This document shows, in pieces, positions 7,701 to 15,873 of a stretch of 64,000 nucleotides of DNA (positions within the stretch are counted from its first letter, which is position 1; each line of letters begins with the position of its first letter). Both the position numbers and the translations under genes were made by a program. The notes under the pieces are model-generated. The model was not told where the DNA came from. It was given only the letters and a program-made list of their open reading frames with translations, and searched no databases. Origin of the DNA: Flavonifractor sp. An112 (GTDB lineage: Bacteria; Bacillota; Clostridia; Oscillospirales; Oscillospiraceae); contig NZ_NFLU01000003.1 of the NCBI RefSeq assembly GCF_002161085.1, forward strand, positions 124,001 to 188,000, given 5' to 3'.

Positions 7701-8607
7701 TGATGCCGATCAGCGGGAACAAGTTGGACAAAATGCCGTATAGCAGAGCACCCAGCAGGGTACCGGCTACGGTACCCTTACTGCCGGTGAGGGCGGCGCC
7801 GCCTACCACAACGGCAGCAATGGCATCCAGTTCCATTCCGGTGGCGCCGCCATGGGTGGTGGTGGGCTGGAAGGCTCCGGTGCGGGCCACAGAAAGCAGC
7901 CCCGAAATGGTGGCAAACACAGCACACAGTACATAAGCTGAAAGCTTCACCATCCGCACGTTTACGCCGGAATTATAGGCGGCAACCTGGTTGGAGCCGG
8001 TCACCCGCAGACGCCGGCCATAGGTGGTGCGGCTCATTGCAAAAATTGAAGCCACGCTGATGAGAAAGAGCACCACCACGGGGACCGGGAAAATCCAGAT
8101 GTAGCCTGTTCCGATTCGCATAAAAGACTCAGGCACTGTTCCGGATAGACTGGCACCACCGGTGACGCATAGCACGATGCCCTGCATAATCTGCTTGGTC
8201 ACCAGTGTTACCACGAAGGGCTGTAGTCTGCCGTAGGTAACGAAGAGTCCGTTCACGAGCCCAACTGCCACACCGATGCCCAGTACAGTCAGGATGGTCA
8301 GCCATACCGGCACACCGTTGATCAGCATGGTGATGGAGACCATACCGATGATCTGAATGGTGGCACCAATGGAGAGATCGATCCCGCCGATGAGGATCAC
8401 GAAGTACATTCCAATGGCGGCAATTGCGGTATAGGCGGTCTGCCGCAGCAGGTTCAGCAAGTTGCTGCCGGAGAGAAAAAACGGTGAGAGCATAGGGGAT
8501 AGGATCAGAATCACAATGATTAGAACTGTGATTGCAATCTCATTTTTATACTCTCTGAGCCAAACGGTTCCTTTTTGTTTGTAATCATCCATCTCTTTTT
8601 TCACCAC
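7603..8607 (-). pseudogene. RbsC-type sugar ABC permease, C-terminus lost
   Basis: About 300 residues match the ribose/xylose-type inner-membrane permease: a hydrophobic protein with the loop GGIDLSIG near residue 77, and VVGGAALTGSKGTVAGTLLG toward the end. After LFPLIGISSY (near 7697) the frame continues into unrelated residues read from the kinase gene and stops at 7603. About 30-40 residues, including the last membrane helix, are missing by comparison with the family. The start is a GTG at 8607 with GGAG 9 bases upstream. No ATPase or substrate-binding gene lies upstream, so it is also an orphan. Confidence 0.78.
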
Positions 8608-8802
8608 CGATATCCACTCCTGTTTGTTCGTGCAAATTGGCCAAGTTTTCTTTCTCTATCTTACACTTTTAGAGTAAAATAGATAGTCTGACATCGCAAC
8701 TGTACGTTCTTCATATTTGTCGTCATTTTTTCAGTTAGCTTCTCCAAAGACGCTGATGAAACGTATTTATCAATGAAGAGGGAAAATACCGCAAGAATGT
8801 GC

Positions 8803-8831
8803 TTGTATTGTTAAACCGGTTTTGCTACTAT
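8803..8831 (+). promoter_or_regulatory. promoter of the SLH-phosphatase gene
   Basis: TTGTAT and TACTAT are spaced by 17 bases. The spacer contains the perfect palindrome AAACCGGTTT (8812-8821), which could be an operator. Confidence 0.5.
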
Positions 8832-8845
8832 GGCATATGGAAGAA

Positions 8846-8868
8846 GTATCCCAACAGTGGTGGGATAC
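8846..8868 (+). promoter_or_regulatory. 5' leader hairpin before the SLH-phosphatase
   Basis: GTATCCCA and TGGGATAC pair exactly around a 7-base loop. The hairpin covers the GGTGGG that precedes the ATG at 8871 and lies at the very start of the predicted transcript. It may stabilise the mRNA or select the downstream start at 8895. Confidence 0.45.
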
Positions 8869-8894
8869 AAATGTGGAAAGGTGGAATGTTTGAA

Positions 8895-11084
8895 ATGAAG
8901 GAACGCAAAAAACTCCTCTCCCTGACTCTGGCTGCCGCATTGACGCTGGGCGTCTCTGCCCCTGCCATGGCCGCGGAAGGAACTGCCCCCGTCTTTACTG
9001 ACGTGGCTTCTGACGCCTGGTATGCCCCTGCCGTCTCCTATGTCTCTGAAAAGGGAATCATGAACGGCACCGGCGATAACGCCTTTGGCCCCTCTCTCAC
9101 CGTGACCCGGGGCATGGTCTATCAGACCCTGTACAACATGGCGGGCCGTCCTGCTGTGGCCGAAGCTGCCTCCTTCAACGATGTCTCCGATCAGTGGTAC
9201 GCCGACGCTGCCGCCTGGGCTGAAGATGAGGGCCTGACCACCGGCGTGGGCCAGGGCGCCTTCGGCGGCGAACGGGCCATGACCCGGCAGGAGCTGGGCA
9301 AGGTCTTTGCCGATTACGCCGACGCCCAGGGCGCTCAGGCCGACAATGCCGACCTGAGCACTTATGCGGATGCCGCCTCCGTGGCCGACTGGGCCAAGGA
9401 CGGTATGGAGCGGGCTGTGGCGCTGGGTATCCTCTCCGGCAGCCAGAACAAACTCAATCCCACCGGGACTGCCCAGCGCTCCGAGCTGGCCCAGATCCTG
9501 ATGAACTTTGGCAAGCTCACCTTTGAGATCCCCGCTGAGGACTACATCAAGGCCCATGCCGAGGATTTCTTCCTCACCGGCAAGGCGGAGTATACCATCC
9601 AGGGCATGATGGTCTCCAAGGATACCACCTTCCACAACGACCTGGAGAATGTGGACTACACCGCCACCGATGACGGGGAGAGCGTGGTCCTCAAGGGCAC
9701 CGTGGGCGAGCAGTGGGTCACCAAGCTGAGCAAGGTGCTGGAGACCTACACCAAGGCCGACGGCAACGCTCTCAAGGCGGAGGATTTCACCAACTCCAAG
9801 GATACCTTTATCGACCTGAAGACCAAGGCTGAGCCCGACACCAACTTTGCCTGCTTTGTTCCCAAGGATGTGCGCCTCACCGTCAACACCGCCTGGGGCG
9901 ATGTGCTCCATGTGAACGATCCCGTCTCCGAGCACGGTTACGGCGATTACCTGGTCTGCCCCAACAAGGACGGAAAGCCCGACTTCTCCGACGTGTGGGT
10001 GGTCAACGGCGCGATCTTCGCCAACACCTATGATGTGAGCCGGGCGCCTGTGGTAGGCAGCGTGGCCGCCATCGAGAAATACGGCAACCTGGACCTGGAT
10101 ATCAAGCCTGAGGTGCTCTATACCGCGGGCCTGGAGCTGGGTGACGTGCTGGACGTGACTGTGAACGGCCAGAGCCTGGAGATCCCCTTCTGCACCGCCT
10201 ACAGCGATGTAAACACCGGCGAGTGCGTGGTGCGTGACAACAAGGAGAGCGACATCCTTGTGGTTGCCATCAACATGGGCAACTTTGCCGGTACCTACGG
10301 CGTGGAGGAGGGTGACATTGTCACCTTCACACTGGCCGAGAAGGCCGGTTACCTGGGTCAGTATCAGGCCCATCAGCTTGAGCGCACCAACGAGCGGGAC
10401 GACTACGCCTCCGACGAGGTGTTTGCCAACTTCCGCGCCATCACCGTGGGCGACATTGCCGAGGGTGTGCTCTACCGCACCAGCAGCCCCGTAAACCCGG
10501 AGCTGGGCCGGGCCGCCTATGCCGACGACCTGATTGAAAAGGCCGGCGTCAAGACTGTGGTCAATCTGGCTGACGATGACGAGGCCATCCAGGGCTATTT
10601 TGCCGCCGAGGGCTTTGATTCTCCCTACTACAAGGGTCTCTATGAGGCGGGAAATGTGATCGCCCTCAACATGGGTGTGGATTACAAGGCCGATGACTTC
10701 CAGGCCAAGCTCAAGACCGGTCTGGAGTTCATGATCGCCCACGAGGGCCCCTATGCCTTCCACTGCACCGAGGGTAAGGACCGGGCCGGCTTTACCGCCA
10801 TCCTGCTGGAGGCCCTGATGGGCGCTTCCCAGGAGGAGATCGTGGCCGACTACATGGTGTCCTATGAGAACTACTACCATGTGGAGAAGAACTCCGAGCA
10901 GTATAAGCTGATCTCCGAGGTGGCTGTGGGTATGCTCCGTGACCTGGCGGGCCTGGAAAAGGGCGCCGACCTGTCCAAGGTGGACCTGCAGAAGGCCGCT
11001 GAGGATTACCTGACCGGCATCGGCCTCACTGCCGACCAGATCTCCGCCCTCAAGACCAACCTGTCCACCCCCATCGAAGGCTAA
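8895..11084 (+). CDS. SLH-anchored tyrosine phosphatase-like protein
   Basis: The product has 729 residues. A signal peptide (1-26, ending AMAAE) is followed by three SLH domains (about 33-85, 92-145 and 155-215; FTDVASDAWYAPAV, FNDVSDQWYADAA), which hold proteins on secondary cell-wall polymer. Residues 215-500 are not assigned. The C-terminal part (500-660) is a tyrosine-phosphatase3-like domain with the P-loop HCTEGKDRAG, catalytic Cys 624 and Arg 630. It would dephosphorylate a substrate outside the membrane. The ATG at 8895 gives the cleanest signal peptide; ATGs at 8871 and 8886 are alternatives. It stands alone, between its own promoter and terminator. Confidence 0.82.
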   Translation: MKERKKLLSLTLAAALTLGVSAPAMAAEGTAPVFTDVASDAWYAPAVSYVSEKGIMNGTGDNAFGPSLTVTRGMVYQTLYNMAGRPAVAEAASFNDVSDQWYADAAAWAEDEGLTTGVGQGAFGGERAMTRQELGKVFADYADAQGAQADNADLSTYADAASVADWAKDGMERAVALGILSGSQNKLNPTGTAQRSELAQILMNFGKLTFEIPAEDYIKAHAEDFFLTGKAEYTIQGMMVSKDTTFHNDLENVDYTATDDGESVVLKGTVGEQWVTKLSKVLETYTKADGNALKAEDFTNSKDTFIDLKTKAEPDTNFACFVPKDVRLTVNTAWGDVLHVNDPVSEHGYGDYLVCPNKDGKPDFSDVWVVNGAIFANTYDVSRAPVVGSVAAIEKYGNLDLDIKPEVLYTAGLELGDVLDVTVNGQSLEIPFCTAYSDVNTGECVVRDNKESDILVVAINMGNFAGTYGVEEGDIVTFTLAEKAGYLGQYQAHQLERTNERDDYASDEVFANFRAITVGDIAEGVLYRTSSPVNPELGRAAYADDLIEKAGVKTVVNLADDDEAIQGYFAAEGFDSPYYKGLYEAGNVIALNMGVDYKADDFQAKLKTGLEFMIAHEGPYAFHCTEGKDRAGFTAILLEALMGASQEEIVADYMVSYENYYHVEKNSEQYKLISEVAVGMLRDLAGLEKGADLSKVDLQKAAEDYLTGIGLTADQISALKTNLSTPIEG

Positions 11085-11099
11085 GATCCCTCCCCCCAA

Positions 11100-11145
11100 A
11101 AGAAAGCAGCCCCCTGCGCCAGTTGGCGCAGGGGGCTGCTTTCTT
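11100..11145. terminator. bidirectional terminator
   Basis: A 21-base arm containing AAGCAGCCCCCTGCGCC pairs perfectly across an AGTT loop. It lies between two convergent genes and serves both. Confidence 0.9.
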
Positions 11146-11173
11146 ATTTTGAAAGGGATAGGAAAGAGAGGAA

Positions 11174-12451
11174 TCAGAAGTGCTCCTCCCGATGGGTCGT
11201 CTGGTTATAAACGATGGTTTCCTTCGTTCCGTCGGCATATTCCAGGTCGATGGTATCGATCCGGATGGCGTCGCAGGCGGGCACATAGCCCATCAGCTTG
11301 TAAACAAGGATGCTTCTTCCGGGAGAAACGGGTCCCACATAGCGCACAGAGGCGGTAGCCTTGTGGGTAATCTCGTCGTAGGCGGGATTGCCGATGGGGT
11401 CCAGGAAGGTCACATGGACGGTGTAGTAATTGATGGTCTTGCCGGAGTTGTTTTTCCCGTCAAAGGAGAGGGTGATGCCGTTGACGCTGTTGCGGGTGAA
11501 GTAGAAGCCTGTGGGTTTGCCGATGGGGGGAACCTTCTGCACGGTGACCACAGAGGTAGCGGTAAGAGAGCCGCACTTGGCGGTGATAGTGGCGGTGCCG
11601 GGAGTGACGCCGGTGACAGTACCATCAGAGGCCACGGTGGCCACGTTGGTGTTGGAGGAGGACCAGGTCACAGGCAGGGTGGTATTGGCGGGGGCCACAG
11701 TGGCCTTCAGGGCCTGCTTGGCGCCGGTATTTACCACAAAGTTGGGGGCGCTGAGGGTGAGGGAGGTGGGCTTCACCACTGCCTTCAGGGTGAAGGACTT
11801 GCGCAGAGAGGGGTCCACCATGCTGGACAGAATGACGGCGACCTCACCACGGGTGATCTGGTTGAAGGGGGCAAAGGTGCCGGTGGAATCGGTGCCGGAG
11901 AGGACGCCGGCCCGGTAGAGCAGGTAGACGGCGTCATGGTAGTTGGCGTCGCTGGGCACATCGGGAATACCGTTTTCCTCCACCGTGTTGATGGCGGTCA
12001 GCGCCTCGGGCGGAAGGGCATTGGTCAGGATCATGGCGAAGGAGGCCCGGCTGATGACGGCGGTGTAGTCAGGATAGGCCTGGCAGATGCCGTTTGTCAG
12101 GGCGTAATCCACATAGGTCTGATACCAGGGCTCGCTGGCAGTGAAGGTGTATCCATTGCCCTGATAGGTGGCGTGGAGACGGGCGGCGATGGCGACGGTC
12201 TCGCCAATGGTCAGCTTGCCGTTCACATTGAAGGTGGTGTCGCTGGAGCCCTGCATCAGGCCGTATTCATAGGCGGCCTGGACGGCAGAGGTGTACCAGG
12301 TAGAGGAGGCCACATCGGTGAACTGGCCGGGGGTATAGGTTTTGCTCTTGGTAAAGTTGGACAGCCCGGCGGCTGCCAGTACAGGGGTGAGGCACAAAGA
12401 GAGGGAAAGGGACAGGGTAAGCACGAGGGATAGCAAGCGTTTTCTCATCAT
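11174..12451 (-). CDS. secreted SLH and Big_2 domain surface protein
   Basis: The product has 425 residues. A signal peptide ends near LAAAG. Three SLH-like repeats follow (about 35-215, starting FTDVASSTWYTSAV). Then comes a bacterial Ig-like Big_2 domain (about 225-305: ALKATVAPANTTLPVTWSSS, then VTGVTPGTATITA) and an uncharacterised C-terminal beta-rich domain of about 115 residues. The protein probably attaches to the cell wall through its SLH part and exposes the rest. GGAGG lies 5 or 8 bases before the tandem ATGs at 12451 and 12448. It converges with the phosphatase gene and has no operon partners. Confidence 0.82.
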   Translation of the reverse strand: MMRKRLLSLVLTLSLSLSLCLTPVLAAAGLSNFTKSKTYTPGQFTDVASSTWYTSAVQAAYEYGLMQGSSDTTFNVNGKLTIGETVAIAARLHATYQGNGYTFTASEPWYQTYVDYALTNGICQAYPDYTAVISRASFAMILTNALPPEALTAINTVEENGIPDVPSDANYHDAVYLLYRAGVLSGTDSTGTFAPFNQITRGEVAVILSSMVDPSLRKSFTLKAVVKPTSLTLSAPNFVVNTGAKQALKATVAPANTTLPVTWSSSNTNVATVASDGTVTGVTPGTATITAKCGSLTATSVVTVQKVPPIGKPTGFYFTRNSVNGITLSFDGKNNSGKTINYYTVHVTFLDPIGNPAYDEITHKATASVRYVGPVSPGRSILVYKLMGYVPACDAIRIDTIDLEYADGTKETIVYNQTTHREEHF

Positions 12452-12668
12452 AGGCACCTCCGTTAAGAATGGTTTTATACAATCCCATTCTAGGCCCATT
12501 AAGCGGGGAAAACAATCTGCCAGCTGCATAGTGTATCAGAAGCACTGGACCGGGGTGGAAACAGCGGGTCATCCTCAAAGACGCTGTCAGGATGGACCTT
12601 GCCTTTAAAAAGAATCGGTGTTATCCTGAAAGCACAGACAGGAAAAAGCTGTAACAGGGGGGAGCGGG

Positions 12669-13862
12669 ATGTTTCATCTGGAGATCAATCCCTATGTGCG
12701 GGATTACGTTTCAAAGGACTATGCAGGCAGCCTGCCGGAGGGGGACATCAAGCTGGATTGCTCCCTGGGGGTCAACGCCGATCTGCTGGGCAACTGCATT
12801 TTCCAGCGCCTCCACGCCTTTGAGCAGCGGACGGAGGCCCACGGAGGCAACTTTGCCGAGATCAAATACTATCCCCACGGCGGCACCCTGAAGGAGGCTC
12901 TGGCCAACTGGTACCGGGGCAACGGGGTGGGGGAGGGGTGGCTCACTGCCGACCACATCATCCTGGGCAACGGTTCCTACGACATCCTGTGCAATCTGAA
13001 TCTGCTGTGCCTCACCAGAGGCAAGAAAGTGCTGGGCCACGCCCCACAGTTCACAGCCTATGTGGACCATGTGAATTGCACCGGCTCGGTGTACGAGTGT
13101 TGCTATCTGGACCGCTCCGACGGCTACCGCTTCCATGTGGACGACTATCTGGCCAAGATGTCGGCGGAGTATGGATTGTTCATCGTGGAGAATCCCATCA
13201 ACCCCACCGGCCTGCCGGTCAGTCTGGAGGACATCGCCCGCATCGCCCGGCGGGCGGAGGAGTGGGGAAAGCTGCTGGTGGTGGACGAGGCCTATGCCGA
13301 GTACCTGCCCTTTTCCGCCAGCGCCATCAACCTGATCCCCAGCCATCCCAACCTGATTGTGACCCGCAGCTTCTCCAAGGGGTGGGGTATGGCCGGGGTG
13401 CGGCTGGGCTACGGGGTCAGCTCCACCCAGAGCGGTCTGCTGCCTCAGCTGGAGAAGCTGGTGCTGCCCTTCAACAGCAACGGCATCGCCCGGGTGCTGG
13501 CCCAGACCGCGCTGGAGACCAAGTTCGAGCGGCCGGAGGACCCCTTTGGCATTCAGCCGGTGATTGTGAGCAAGAGGGAACTGCTGGCAGCTATAGAGAG
13601 GTACAACAAGCGGTATGGACGCAATCTCCGGGCGGCGGCCACCTGCGAGAGTACCCCCATCCTCATGCTCTATGTGGAGACAGAGGACCCCACCTTCCAT
13701 TTGCAGCGCCACCTGATAGGGGAGGGGCTGCTCACAGTCAGCTGCGAGAGCTATGTGGGCCTGGATTGCCGGGCGGTGCGGCTGATGCTGCCCGAGCGGG
13801 AGCAGATGCCCCTGCTGCTGGAGCTGTTGGAGAAGACTGTCCGGACCCTGCCGGAACGGTGA
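12669..13862 (+). CDS. class I/II aminotransferase, HisC/CobD-like
   Basis: This is a PLP-dependent enzyme of 397 residues. The family residues are visible: ENPINPTG (Asn 178), VVDEAYAEY (Asp 206), SFSKGWGMAGVRLGY with the PLP lysine at 237 and Arg 245. The Lys segment and general shape resemble histidinol-phosphate aminotransferase and the cobalamin threonine-phosphate decarboxylase CobD. The N-terminus is unusual (INPYVRDYVSKDYAG), so the substrate cannot be named. There are no biosynthetic neighbours: it is flanked by the SLH gene and the GH13 gene, with a terminator immediately after. GGGGGG lies 7 bases before the ATG. Confidence 0.78.
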   Translation: MFHLEINPYVRDYVSKDYAGSLPEGDIKLDCSLGVNADLLGNCIFQRLHAFEQRTEAHGGNFAEIKYYPHGGTLKEALANWYRGNGVGEGWLTADHIILGNGSYDILCNLNLLCLTRGKKVLGHAPQFTAYVDHVNCTGSVYECCYLDRSDGYRFHVDDYLAKMSAEYGLFIVENPINPTGLPVSLEDIARIARRAEEWGKLLVVDEAYAEYLPFSASAINLIPSHPNLIVTRSFSKGWGMAGVRLGYGVSSTQSGLLPQLEKLVLPFNSNGIARVLAQTALETKFERPEDPFGIQPVIVSKRELLAAIERYNKRYGRNLRAAATCESTPILMLYVETEDPTFHLQRHLIGEGLLTVSCESYVGLDCRAVRLMLPEREQMPLLLELLEKTVRTLPER

Positions 13863-13870
13863 CCAAAGAA

Positions 13871-13906
13871 AAAACGGACCGGGAACCTGAGTTCCCGGTC
13901 CGTTTT
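13871..13906. terminator. bidirectional terminator
   Basis: AAAACGGACCGGGAAC and its complement are separated by CTGA, between the convergent aminotransferase and GH13 genes, with A and T runs at the two ends. Confidence 0.9.
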
Positions 13907-13915
13907 GTATGTTTT

Positions 13916-15607
13916 TTAGGCTTCCTGCTGGAGCAGCCAGACAAAGCCGTAGGGATAGAGCTCCACATGGCCGATCTCGTCATAGTGGCCGCCGTAGATC
14001 AGCTCATCAAAGGCGCCGCCCTCGGGGGCACCGGCGGTGACGAAGTCGCCGCTGAAGTTAAACAGTGCCACCAGCTTGCGGCCCTCATACCAGCGGCCCA
14101 GACCCAGCACATGGGGATTGCCGGTGTCGAAGGTCCACACATTGGCCCGGGCGTCAAAAGCGGGTTCTGCCCCGCGCAGCTGCTCCAGGCGGCGCAGGCC
14201 CTGGAACTGCTTGCCCTGGCGGGTCTCCTGATTGTCACGCATAGCGGCCAGCTCCCACTGGAAGGGGCCGTGCTGGAGGTTGCGGGCGTCATCGGCCCGG
14301 GCGGCGTCCTCGTGGTAGCTGTAGTCGTTGAGCTGGCCCACCTCGTCGCCGCAGGTCAGCAGGGGCATACCGCTCTGGGTGAGCAGGAAGGCGTGGAGCA
14401 GCAGGTCGCAGGCCACGGCCTGCTCCAGCTTGACGCTGTCCTGCTCATAGTCGGCGGCCTCCACGCCGCACAGGGAGGCGGTGGTGCCGCACACCTTGCC
14501 CTCACGGCACAGCTCGCCCCGACTGTTGCTGCCGGGGAACTTGCCGGTGGCCCAGTCATTGAGGTACTGGCGATGGGCATTCTCGTCGGTGCCGCAGTGC
14601 TCTTTCAGCCAGTTGTAGTCCAGGGCCCAGTCCAGACCGCTATCCCCGTGGAGCCGGTTGAGGAACAGACCGGCGGAGGACAGGGAACCCTCCACCTCGT
14701 GGCGGAGGAGGGACACGTCACCGGTGGCCAGGGTGTTCCACAGCAGGGCGCCGTTGTTCCGGCAGAGCAGATGACACTCGGGCTTGTCCTCGCTGCCAAA
14801 GTAGGGGGCCTCGCCGTGGGCGGGAGCCTTGCCCATCAGCAGCACGCCGGGGCACACCAGCTGGCAGATGAGGCGGGCCATCCGCAGCACGCTGTGGGGG
14901 AGGCGGGACAGGTCACCCAGGCGGATGGCGTCGGCACCCAGACCGGCCAGGCAGAGCAGCTGCTCGATCCAGGCGTGGAAGGCGGCGGCGTCCTGGGGAG
15001 CGTCGGCCTTCAGAGGCAGGGCCAGCAGGATCTCCTGGGCCCGGCAGGCGTCGGCCAGAGCGGCCAGCTCCTCCTGGCTGCCGTTACCGTTGAGGCGCAG
15101 GAAGTTGACGCCGCACTCCTTCAGGTAGGGCAGGCGGTCCGCCACCCCGGCCAGGGAACCGGCAAAGCCGGCGGCGTCCACGGCCATGGCCAGCAGATCC
15201 CGGCGGCAGTACCAGCCGGCGTCGGCGGTCCGGCGCTGGTCCTGAGCCCGCAGCTCCTCCCGGCGGTTCTCCCAGCTCTGGCGCAGCAGAGTGGTCAGGC
15301 GGTCCCAGGCGGCCAGGTCGCCGTGGAACTGATCCCGGTACAGCCGGGCCAGCTCGTCCCCATACTGCTCCATGCGCAGGTCAAAGATGCTGGGCACGGG
15401 CTCGGCCGCCACAGGGGCGGCCTGGGGTACGGGAGCGGCAGCAGGCTCTGCGGGAGTCTTGGGAACCAACAGGGCCTCGGGCATCACGATGGCAGGACGA
15501 CGGCCGGGAACCGCGGGGCGCTTGTAGTACAGGTCCTCTTCCTGGGCACGGGTCATGCGCCAGGTATGACAGGGAACAGTGCCCTTGTGAGTATTGCGTT
15601 CGTTCAT
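13916..15607 (-). CDS. amylosucrase-like GH13 protein, catalytic residues lost
   Basis: The product has 563 residues and aligns along its length with amylosucrase: RMEQYGDELARLYRDQ, LLWNTLATGDVSLLRH, LLTCGDEVGQLNDYSYHED and a C-terminal beta domain are clear matches. The active site is not conserved. From memory of the Neisseria enzyme, the nucleophile Asp (RMDAV) is Gly 231 here (RLGDL). The acid/base Glu (KSEA) is Lys 260 (MGKA), and the transition-state Asp (SHDD) is Gly 321 (LHGD). The region I DxxxNH segment is replaced and a substrate loop is shortened. A Pro/Ala-rich linker (50-70) is inserted near the N-terminus. It is unlikely to be a sucrase; a binding or regulatory role is possible. 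The frame is intact, so it is not a decaying pseudogene. Confidence 0.82.
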   Translation of the reverse strand: MNERNTHKGTVPCHTWRMTRAQEEDLYYKRPAVPGRRPAIVMPEALLVPKTPAEPAAAPVPQAAPVAAEPVPSIFDLRMEQYGDELARLYRDQFHGDLAAWDRLTTLLRQSWENRREELRAQDQRRTADAGWYCRRDLLAMAVDAAGFAGSLAGVADRLPYLKECGVNFLRLNGNGSQEELAALADACRAQEILLALPLKADAPQDAAAFHAWIEQLLCLAGLGADAIRLGDLSRLPHSVLRMARLICQLVCPGVLLMGKAPAHGEAPYFGSEDKPECHLLCRNNGALLWNTLATGDVSLLRHEVEGSLSSAGLFLNRLHGDSGLDWALDYNWLKEHCGTDENAHRQYLNDWATGKFPGSNSRGELCREGKVCGTTASLCGVEAADYEQDSVKLEQAVACDLLLHAFLLTQSGMPLLTCGDEVGQLNDYSYHEDAARADDARNLQHGPFQWELAAMRDNQETRQGKQFQGLRRLEQLRGAEPAFDARANVWTFDTGNPHVLGLGRWYEGRKLVALFNFSGDFVTAGAPEGGAFDELIYGGHYDEIGHVELYPYGFVWLLQQEA

Positions 15608-15629
15608 GAGGAAAATCTCCTTTATGGTA

Positions 15630-15650
15630 CGCACCGGCAGGGCCGGTGCG
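15630..15650 (-). promoter_or_regulatory. leader hairpin of the GH13-like gene
   Basis: CGCACCGGC and GCCGGTGCG pair around AGG, 23 bases before the start codon in the minus-strand transcript. A second 8-base hairpin, GGCAGACC with GGTCTGCC, lies at 15677-15698. No riboswitch class is recognised. Confidence 0.4.
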
Positions 15651-15708
15651 GATAGATTAGGGCGGATGGGTGAACGGCAGACCGCCCAGGGTCTGCCCAA
15701 CAGGTAAT

Positions 15709-15737
15709 ACTATAGCACGGCTTGGGCCATTCTTCAA
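15709..15737 (-). promoter_or_regulatory. promoter of the GH13-like gene
   Basis: On the minus strand TTGAAG and TATAGT are separated by 17 bases. The resulting leader is about 95 bases and contains two hairpins. Confidence 0.6.
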
Positions 15738-15873
15738 CCGGAGCGCTCCTTTTTTGTATGTTATTACCACCAAAAACCAGAAGCCGGAAGGAGAAAGGGA
15801 TTGTATTTTTGTTTCGGTCGTGGTAGTTTGTTGGGAGAGAAGAAAGAACCAACTGGAAAGGGGGACGGCGGAT

